Assembly: GCA_024867545.1 (NCBI GenBank)
Contig: JANFNE010000061.1
Coordinates: 186,001 to 250,000, forward strand
Reading direction: 5' to 3'
Length of the DNA stretch: 64,000 bases
From: Phytopythium helicoides
Taxonomy: Eukaryota; Oomycota; Peronosporomycetes; Pythiales; Pythiaceae
Made by a program: the position numbers and the translations under genes. Below the pieces are notes generated by a model. The model was given only the letters and a program-made list of their open reading frames with translations, was not told the origin of the DNA and ran no database searches. The number at the start of each line of letters is the position of its first letter. Positions within the stretch are counted from its first letter, which is position 1. This document shows, piece by piece, positions 56,984 to 64,000 of this stretch.

Positions 56984-57698
56984 TTAGAAGCTCGGAATGC
57001 CCGAGCAGAAGCGCATAACGTCGCGCGTCAGTAACCCTTCGACATCATGTGAGTCCGTCTGCACGCACCAACACCCATGGTTAGTCTCAATAGAGCCTCA
57101 AGCAATAGCGCGCCGAAGCCTACCGCGTCCTCCCAGCGCTGCGTGCGCGCGTTCCACTCGTACTCGCGCTTGCCCGACACCTGCGCAATCTGTCAGTATT
57201 GGCCCAACGCACGAACTAGGCTACCAGCCGTGCTTACAGGCGTCGTGAGGCTGATCTGCTGCTTGGCCGGCACCACAACGAGCTCGAAGGTTGCATCGCG
57301 CGTGCGGATCGTCATCCCCGAGTTGTCTGCGTAGCATGTATGTGTCAGCAGCGCGACAATCCACCTTGCACCAGCTCACCAGCGTCCGCACCCGTGCGTC
57401 GCTCAACCTCAAAGCCCTCGTTCTGCGGCGGCGCCAACGGCTGCATCGCCGCCTCAACGCGGTCCAGGAAGGTCGCCGCCAGTCCAGCAAACCTGCTCGG
57501 CCCCATCAGCGTCGCCCCCAACCCCGCCACTCAACTGCCAGCCACGCACTTGTCCTTGGGCATCTTGGGCTTCAGCCGTCGCCGCCGAGCTCCTCCTGCA
57601 CCACTCGCGTCCGCCGCCGGCACGGGCACCGAGATCTTGTGGCGCACGTGCAGGCCCCGCGCGAGGGCCACGCCCGCCTTGGCCGACCTCGCCAGCAT
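56984..57698 (-). CDS. Frataxin-like mitochondrial protein, 160 aa
   Basis: Five exons: 57550-57698, 57380-57492, 57238-57326, 57124-57180 and 56984-57058. The introns are only 57, 53, 57 and 65 nt and all GT-AG; spliced length is 483 nt, in frame. The leader (MLARSAKAGVALARGLHVRH) is a typical mitochondrial presequence. The body has FLDRVEAAMQP, an acidic turn, TFELVVVPAKQQISLTTPVS and SGKREYEWNARTQRWED, matching the frataxin pattern of strand-rich KQIWLxSPxSG-like sequence. Frataxin supports iron-sulphur cluster assembly. The sequence is diverged, so the call is good but not certain. Confidence 0.7.
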
Positions 57699-57755
57699 CT
57701 TCCCGAGTGTTCGGTCAGTGGTGACGGTTTTCGTAGGTGCGTGCGAACTTAGTCG
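57699..57755. promoter_or_regulatory. Very short divergent promoter between frataxin-like gene and QNG1
   Basis: Only 57 bases separate the two start codons (87 if QNG1 starts at Met11, 57786). Both promoters, or one bidirectional promoter, must lie here or within the first codons. No clear oomycete initiator is visible. Confidence 0.55.
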
Positions 57756-58466
57756 ATGGCATGGCAGTCAAAGATCAACCCGAGAATGGCGCCGGCGGAC
57801 GCGACGACGCCGCTGACCGCGCGCGTGCGCGACTCGTGCGCGCGACTGGTGAGCCGCGAGCGCTCGGCCGTGCGCGTGGACGCGGAGAAGACGCGCGCGT
57901 TCGCGGAGGCGCTGGACTGGCGCGAGTTCGAGACGCTCGCGGCGCCCGACCGCTTCCCGCTCAACTTTCGCTCGCGCCAGGACGAGATCAACTTCCTCGG
58001 TGCGGCACGAGGAGGATTGCGTTGAGGGGTTTGGTCGGGAGGAGCTGATGGAGGACTCCCATCGGCAGTGCTGCACGGACTGCTCAACTTTGGCAGCGGC
58101 TTCCGCAAGGACCTGCACAAGTTCACGGAGCGGGTACGGATGGACTGGACTGGAAAATGGAGGATAATGCAGGGTCGAGGTCGTGCTAACCGTGAGCTGG
58201 TGTGGATCAGGGAGCATACGAGACCATTGTAAGAGGCTGCAACTGGACGCCAGAGTTGTGGGCATGAGAAATGCTAACGCACGCGCCATCGCAGCTCTAC
58301 GGACTCATCGGCATGTACATCTCGGTGCCCAAGCTGGACGGCAAGTTCATGCGCGGGCTGTCGCTGGACTCGGTAGCCAACTACTTTTCACTGCCGCTGG
58401 AGCGCGACGAGCAATTGTCGCCGGGGATCTACATCGCCAAGCCTGTACGAAGTGTTCACGTGTTGT

Positions 58467-58498
<32 letters not shown>

Positions 58499-59458
58499 CA
58501 TGAGGAACGACTGACATCAGACTCACGTGCTGCCTCCCTCTCAGGGTCCCCTCAAGCCTTTGGCGGAGATGCTGCTTCGTGTGCTGAACGAATCGGGCGA
58601 GAAGCTCGTGGAGCTCGGCGTGGAGGACTTTGGCGCCTTCGTGCTGTCCAATGTCGACTCGGCGACGAATGCGAGCGCCAGCAAGCTGCTGGATGCGTTT
58701 GTGAACACTTTCCCTGCGTTCAACGACCACTGCGACGTGGAGGACGTGGGTCGCGTGTATTTCCTCAAGCGCGCGCAGTTGGCGATTGCTAGCATTCACC
58801 GCCGCTTCAAGGTGCTGGATGTAAAAGCGTCTGGAGGTTTGTTGGTTGATGTTGAATGTTGACGTTGTGTATTCGTGTTCGTGTGTTGTCCACGCATTTA
58901 GGACGACGAGCAGCCTCTATCTTTCGGTGATATCGATCAGCTCACAGTCTTTACTGACAATGTACGTAGATGGAGTCTCGAAAGAGTTTGGTGGTAGGAG
59001 CGCGGTTGGTTTCTGATTGTGATGTCTGTGGAGTAGGTGTTGCCGTGCGTCCTCCATGCGATGGGTATCCTGGAGGTAATTGAGGGATCGAGCACTCAAA
59101 TGAGTGGTTGGTAGCGTCGATCGCTCACATTACTGTTGTTATCGTCATTGTGATGCTCTGCGCAGTACTCTGCTGAGCTGGACGAAAAGATTGCACGCGG
59201 CGAAGAGCTCCCGTCCGGCGAGCGTGAGAGCGAGATCCGCGCCGGTGCGATCGTAGCCTGCGAGCAGATCGTGGCCGCTAGTGGTGGCCGTCTGACGAAC
59301 CTTGAGCTCGATTGGTACCTGTGGCGTGTCGGTAAGGAGCTCATCACTAGCCATCTGTTGATGACAAGGAACTCACCAATTGTGGTGCCTAATCAGGCAA
59401 GGAGCCTCGGTTTCGCGGCATCGAGCGTCACGCGACTCGAGACACGTTCTACTACTGA
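57756..59458 (+). CDS. QNG1: Queuosine 5'-phosphate N-glycosylase (QNG1, DUF2419)
   Basis: Nine exons: 57756-57999, 58069-58133, 58211-58228, 58295-58444, 58545-58820, 58902-58961, 59037-59075, 59166-59328 and 59397-59458; all splice sites are GT-AG and the frame is continuous. The product is 358 aa (348 from Met11), close to human QNG1. Hallmarks are NFRSRQDEINFL, FMRGLSLDSVANYFSLPLER, LSFGDIDQLTVFTDN, YSAELDEKIARGEELPSGER, EIRAGAIVACEQIV and the C-terminus LELDWYLWRVGKE...HATRDTFYY. It releases queuine from queuosine nucleotide for tRNA modification. Exon 3 is an 18-nt microexon (GAYETI). Exons 2-7 are duplicated in inverted orientation at 61817-62902. Confidence 0.9.
58048..59130 (+). repeat. 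Left arm of a 1.08-kb inverted duplication (QNG1 exons 2-7)
   Basis: This arm is highly similar to the reverse complement of 61817-62902, including introns. Breakpoints lie inside QNG1 intron 1 (about 58048) and intron 7 (about 59130). The exons it carries are intact and in frame with QNG1 exons 1, 8 and 9 outside it, so this is the parental copy. Confidence 0.92.
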
Positions 59459-60392
59459 ATCCCCATCACCACCTGGCTCAGTCAAGTAGCGCGGAGATCT
59501 GACGTCAGCACGGTAACAACCGATCATGAGACTCGTGCGTTCTCCGCCAACTCTCCGCCCCTCCATCCAAAAGTGCCGGTCGTGCGGTGGTCGATGCTCA
59601 CGGGTGCACCGACGCAGCCCCCGCCACACAAGCGCCTCCATGTTTGTCGTCGAGGCGCTGCCAGCCACTCAAACGCAATAGCAGCCAGCTCTTGCGCACG
59701 TCCAGCAGCCACAAGTTGGCTTCAACCGTCCGTCCCAGTGCTGCAGTGACGAGCGCGCAAACTTCAGAGGTGCACGGGCGTGCGCGATGGCTCCGCTTCG
59801 CCCGAAGGCGATCGGAACGCGCCTCGACGGCGGACTGCAATCGCAGCCATGGAAATCCCATGGCCATGCGCGGAAGCAGCCGCGGGGCTTCTCGGAAGCG
59901 CCGTCACCAGACGGTCCTCCAACTACGTCGAATGCGTTTCCACAATGAGATGCGTTGCTGCAGGTTCAACAAAGCGTGTGCAGCATGTAATCAGGTCGGG
60001 GCGTCGGCATCAGATTGTGCAGGGTACGTATTGCCGACCCATCCAGCAGCTGCGTGTCAGTCCCCGGCATACTCGGCGCAAGTCAAGCGCAAATGTATCC
60101 ATTTGCGCATCTTCAACGGACGAAGTCTGCTCCGCGATTGGCCAGACTCCCGTATTTTCCACCAATCCCAGCCACCGAAGCCGCCATTGCCGACGCCAAG
60201 CGGCCATGGAGGGGAGATGGAGCGTCCGTCGGGCGGCGCTCGATGCGCGGCCGGGGTAGAGTAGGGCGCCGGCCGCGCTTCGAGAACACCCAGGGGAGAA
60301 GGAGCGGGAGGGAGGGAGCCGGGAGGACGGGCAGTTGCCTCGGGCCCGCCCGTCTCGGGCCTCGAGATCGCAACACGCCGCACAGCGCCGCC
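59459..60392. other. Intergenic region inside the inverted-repeat spacer
   Basis: About 930 bases between QNG1 and the PX-domain gene. Open frames are Arg/Ser-rich and overlap on both strands. No gene is supported. It should contain the PX gene promoter. Confidence 0.45.
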
Positions 60393-61544
60393 ATGACCGC
60401 CGTGGCCGCGAGCGTCCCCTTCCTGCACCGGCTGCAGCCGCGCGAGCTCGAGCCGCACGACCAGCTCGCCAAGCCGCCGGGGCTGCCGCCGCGCTCCACG
60501 TCGCTCGGCTCGGCGCGCACGGCCACCACCACCAGTGAGCCCAGGCTCAGCGTCTGCAGCACCAACGGCACGCTCTACGAGCGCGCGACCGTCGTGGGCC
60601 ACACGCTCGGCTCGGACGGCGTCGTCTACTACCTGCTCGAGGTGCGCGCGTGGGACTCGCCGCTCGACGGATACGTCGTGCGCCGCCGCTACAACGACTT
60701 CAAGCGATTCCACGAGGCACTCGTCGCGTGGATGCCGCCCGAGACGGGACGTGCGCGCAGCGTCTCCTCCACGCCGACAGCCTCCGGAGGGTTCATGATC
60801 GGCGGGCTGTCGTCGCTGCTGCTCGCGTGCAACCCGATCGCGACCTCGACGACGCCAGAGATGTCGCCGCTCTGGTCGCCGGGGTCCGCGCAAGGACGCA
60901 GACGCGGATCCAGTGGAGCGCAGCGAGGCGGACGCACCGATGCGGATCCGGATGCCGGTGACGACTTCAACTCGGTGGCGAGCGGCGATGCTGACCATGA
61001 CCCAGAGCAAGCAACCATGTACGCTCCAGCCGTGGCGGCAGCTCCTTTGTCAACGCCACTCTACGGATCGACGTGTCCGGCTGATACGAGCAATGACCTG
61101 CGGCCTGGAGTGACGTACTACGACCCAAGTGCAGCATTGCCGCTCGGAGAAGTCAAGCGCACGCTCACGGGTCGTGCACGGCTTCCAGAGCTCCCGAGTG
61201 GCGGACTGCTCACGTCAGCTTTCCTCACGTCAGGGTCTCGTGCGCGGCTGATTGCAGACCGCTTGACGCAGTTCAACCGGATCCTGGCAGCGGCTCTGAG
61301 TGACTCGAGTCCCGAGGTCGCTCGAGAGGTCATGCTCTTCATCCAGGACAAGCCTGGCGCCCTTACTCGAACCTACACGTCACTGGCCGAGTACGCGGCC
61401 ATCTCGATGCCGTTCACGGTCGAGCGACGGGCGAGAAGACGTGCCATGTCCATGGGGCGGCAGATGCGAGACCACCTCTCGCTCAGCGAGCTCGAGACGT
61501 CTCCGGTGCCGCGTGAGGACCCGTGCAAATGGTCAAGCAGGTAG
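60393..61544 (+). CDS. PX-domain protein with a large insertion in the domain, 383 aa
   Basis: A single intact frame starts at 60393 (MTAVAASVPFLHRLQP). The PX domain begins near residue 70 (LGSDGVVYYLLEVRAWD) and has the basic RRRYNDFKRFHEALV segment that binds phosphoinositides. It is then interrupted by a Ser/Thr/Gly/Asp-rich insert of roughly 150-170 residues. The domain resumes at LPELPSGGLLTSAFLTSGSR with ADRLTQFNRILAAAL. The C-terminus is basic and Ser-rich. PX domains recruit proteins to PI3P endosomes; the location is inferred. The gene lies wholly inside the spacer of the inverted duplication. Confidence 0.85.
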   Translation: MTAVAASVPFLHRLQPRELEPHDQLAKPPGLPPRSTSLGSARTATTTSEPRLSVCSTNGTLYERATVVGHTLGSDGVVYYLLEVRAWDSPLDGYVVRRRYNDFKRFHEALVAWMPPETGRARSVSSTPTASGGFMIGGLSSLLLACNPIATSTTPEMSPLWSPGSAQGRRRGSSGAQRGGRTDADPDAGDDFNSVASGDADHDPEQATMYAPAVAAAPLSTPLYGSTCPADTSNDLRPGVTYYDPSAALPLGEVKRTLTGRARLPELPSGGLLTSAFLTSGSRARLIADRLTQFNRILAAALSDSSPEVAREVMLFIQDKPGALTRTYTSLAEYAAISMPFTVERRARRRAMSMGRQMRDHLSLSELETSPVPREDPCKWSSR

Positions 61545-61816
61545 CCCCGCTCGGTGATATGTTGGTTCGCTTGGAAGCGCGGCTACGTGGGAGGCTAGGA
61601 TGGTAGAATATAGTGACTCATGTGTGTTTTGTGAACGATGATGATGACCAGCGAAACAGCAAACAGATCTTAGTATCGTTGAGGATTTGAGGTCAATGGT
61701 GTCGTAGTGATCACTTTTGGCATGGAGAATCTCCATCTCCATGGGATGAGAGAATCTCCGTGACACGACATGAATGCCAACACATCCCACTCGCGCAGTC
61801 TCGCTCTCACCACAGC

Positions 61817-62902
61817 AACTATGTGAGTAAATCGACGCTACCAACCAGTCATTTGAGTGCTCGATCCCTCAATTACCTCCAGGATACCCATCGCATGGAG
61901 GACGCACGGCAACACCTACGCCACAGACATCACAATCAGAAAACAACCGCGCTCCTACCACCAAACTCGATCAAGACCCCATCTCCCCACATTGTCGGTG
62001 AAGACTGTGAGCTGGTCGATATCACCGAAAGATAGAGGCTGATCGTCGTCCTAAACGCATGGACAACACACGAACACACACGCGCAACAACAGTCAACAT
62101 TCAACATCAACCAACAAACCTCCAGACGCTTTTGCATCCAGCACCTTGAAGCGGCGGTGAATGCTAGCAATCGCCAACTGCGCGCGCTTGAGGAAATACA
62201 CGCGACCCACGTCCTCCACGTCACAGTGGTCGTTGAACGCAGGGAAAGTGCTCACAAACGCATCCAACAGCTTGCTGGCGCTCGCATTCGTCGCCGAGTC
62301 GACATTGGACAGCACGAAGGCGCCAAAGTCCTCCACGCCAAGCTCCACGAGCTTCTCGCCCGATTCGTTCAGCACACGAAGCAGCATCTCCGCCAAAGGC
62401 TTGAGCGGACCCTGAGAGGGGGGCAGCACGTGAGTCGTATGTCAGTCGTTCCTCATGCTGCTGCTACTGCTGCTGCTGCTGCTACAGCACGTGAACCCTT
62501 CGTACAGGCTTGGCGATGTAGATTCCCGGCGACAGTTGCTCGTCACGCTCAAGCGGCAGCGAAAAGTAGTTGGCCACCGAGTCCAGCGACAGCCCGCGCA
62601 TGAACTTGCCGTCCAGCTTGGGCACTGAGATGTACATGCCGATGAGTCCATAGAGCTGCGATGACGCGTGCGTTAGCATTGCTCATGACCACGGCTCTGG
62701 CATCCAGTTGCAGCCTCTTACAATGGTCTCGTATGCTCCCTGATCCACATCAACCGATTTCGTCAGCGCGAGCTCGACCTTGCGTTATCCTCCATTTTCC
62801 AGTCCAGTCCATCCGTACCCGTTCCGTGAACTTGTGCAGGTCCTTACGGAACCCGCTGCCAAAGTTGAGCAGTCCGTGCAGCACTGCCGATGGAAGTCCT
62901 TC
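61817..62902 (-). pseudogene. Right arm of the inverted duplication: partial QNG1 copy without first and last exons
   Basis: Read on the minus strand, this region repeats QNG1 from within intron 1 through intron 7, including the 18-nt microexon, with scattered substitutions (for example VNTFPAF versus VSTFPAF in exon 5). The CAG/CTG microsatellite in intron 4 differs in length. Exon 1 and exons 8-9 are absent, so a complete enzyme cannot be made. The copied exons have no obvious stop, which points to a recent event. Confidence 0.88.
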
Positions 62903-63378
62903 GTCAGTTCCTGTTCGCATTGAGATCGACATCGGCATGGCCGCGGCAGTCGCGCAAGGTGTTTCGGAAGCTCTCTTGAGGTCATTGCTCATCGAAAAGG
63001 AAACCGGCTCCTTTACTAATGAACTGTCAACCACGATCAATCTGCACTGATCAGGCTCGGTTTGCCTGGTGCCACCATCGTCAAGGCTGATGGTACTTGT
63101 GCTGAGGCTCCAATGAGCATACCAACTGCTGCTCTATGCCTACCGGCGGTAGTCTGCCGCCGGCTTGGATCGACCGCCGGCTCGGATCTTTCCCCCAAGC
63201 AGGGAAACCGAGGCAAGAAAGACTGCGACCGACATGCAGCACAGCCAGGTGATGTGGCGCTGGGCACGGGAGGCTCGTGGGTCGACCTGAACTACCATTG
63301 CTGTACGCCTGGGGGGATTTTGATGTGCGAAGATTCTAGTGGAAGCTCCTGTGGGCCTGCATTTTGAAGGCCGTTCCA
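62903..63378. other. Intergenic region
   Basis: Beyond the right repeat arm. A minus-strand frame at about 62900-63040 reads into the QNG1 copy but is not recognisable. Near 63146-63180 the words GCCGCCGGCTTGGATC and ACCGCCGGCTCGGATC form a short direct repeat. Confidence 0.4.
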
Positions 63379-63765
63379 TCACTGCCTTTTCGTCAAATTG
63401 CTCGAGCTTGAGGAGGTTAACTCCTCGCACACTGCGTCAATGTCCTTCTTGTTCAGCACACACATCTTGACCGACGCGTTGCTGCGCAGTGCCTGCAGCC
63501 CGTCGTCGCCAAGAAAATACTTGAGCTCCTTTTCCGGTGTCGAATACGTGTAGTCGTCGACAAGGGCGGAAACAAATTCCGTGACCCATGTACTTGGAAA
63601 AGCGGTACGGGCGGGTCTTACCGTACTAGAAAGGCTCTTCGTCCATTTGTCGCGCTCCAACTGGTGGAGATAGATGAACCCCGGGCGAGTGTTCATGAGC
63701 GGTAGCAAGCGAACGAGTCCGAGCACCATGCTTCGTTCGTGGTGAACGTTGACACAGACTACCAA
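63379..63765 (-). CDS. Possible hypothetical protein, 128 codons
   Basis: The frame from 63765 (MVVCVNVHHERSMVLG) to 63379 has reasonable composition (YLHQLERDKWTKSL, STPEKELKYFLGDDGLQAL, KMCVLNKKDIDAVCEEL). No domain is recognised. It could be the 3' exon of a gene starting beyond the right edge. Confidence 0.35.
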   Translation of the reverse strand: MVVCVNVHHERSMVLGLVRLLPLMNTRPGFIYLHQLERDKWTKSLSSTVRPARTAFPSTWVTEFVSALVDDYTYSTPEKELKYFLGDDGLQALRSNASVKMCVLNKKDIDAVCEELTSSSSSNLTKRQ

Positions 63766-64000
63766 GGAGTTGGTATGCTTTCCTTGACGCTGATTGCACC
63801 AATCAGAAATGCGGAAACAGTGTGAGCGTGAGTATGACGATGACCAGTAGTGCTGCCATTGCGAGCAGTAGCGGAGGTGGTGTCGAAAGCACTAACAGTT
63901 AGAGACTGTCAATCTGACCGGCCCATTTCGTTGACTGCTCTCACACTTGCCGTACCCTTCTCGCGAAGGTATTTGCAGCGATTCTAGTCGACGGCAGGCG

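Noticed and set aside
1..64000. CRISPR array, prophage, bacterial operon, tRNA or rRNA genes
   Set aside because: No regularly spaced repeats, no phage-type gene run, no Shine-Dalgarno-led operons and no tRNA-like cloverleaf with a matching B box were seen; spliceosomal introns show the DNA is eukaryotic.
1..64000. RXLR or Crinkler effector genes
   Set aside because: No signal peptide followed by RXLR-EER or an LFLAK-type motif was recognised in any frame that looked coding.

Overview
The window looks like nuclear DNA of an oomycete, of Phytophthora/Pythium type. The evidence is GC-rich coding sequence, compact intergenic spaces, many 50-90 nt GT-AG introns (donors often GTGCGT, GTACGT or GTGAGT; CTAAC-like branch sites), a callose-synthase-type glucan synthase, a START-FYVE protein, and an oomycete-style initiator (GCTCATTTTCCAAGTT) in front of a housekeeping gene. 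All coordinates and splice sites were read by eye; no search was run.

Region 1 (1-18.6 kb): seven members of one coiled-coil/START-like family (called genes a-g here) with shared intron positions, plus a large GT48 1,3-beta-glucan synthase between members a and b. Genes b, c and d read cleanly; a, e, f, g and the glucan synthase are broken by single-base frameshifts. Region 2 (18.6-28 kb): a gene-poor stretch with a decayed retroelement protease trace, then a PHD-finger protein with a Q/A-rich tail, a multi-pass membrane protein and a coiled-coil/C2-like protein. Region 3 (28-42 kb): mitochondrial ribosomal protein uL22m, a truncated gene copy, a ZGRF1-type DUF2439 protein, a small membrane protein, a START-FYVE protein, a mitochondrial Nudix hydrolase, eIF3d, a membrane protein and a membrane-anchored pepsin-like protease. 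Region 4 (42-47.5 kb): a 2OG-Fe(II)-oxygenase-like protein that has lost its iron ligands (parent of the truncated copy at 29 kb) and an EMAP-II-type tRNA-binding protein. Region 5 (49-61.5 kb): mitochondrial carrier, neutral sphingomyelinase, MORN protein, WW protein, CNOT11, frataxin, queuosine-salvage glycosidase (QNG1) and a PX-domain protein. Region 6 (61.8-62.9 kb): an inverted second copy of QNG1 exons 2-7.

The genes are ordinary eukaryotic chromosomal neighbours, not an operon or a defence island. The most unusual observations are (i) about 30 single-base frameshifts in 14 otherwise well-conserved genes, most of them reparable by removing one A or T from a C-A/T-G context; (ii) the 1.08-kb inverted duplication whose breakpoints lie in QNG1 introns and whose spacer holds the last QNG1 exons; (iii) the intron-conserved tandem gene family; and (iv) the oxygenase-like protein without its metal ligands.
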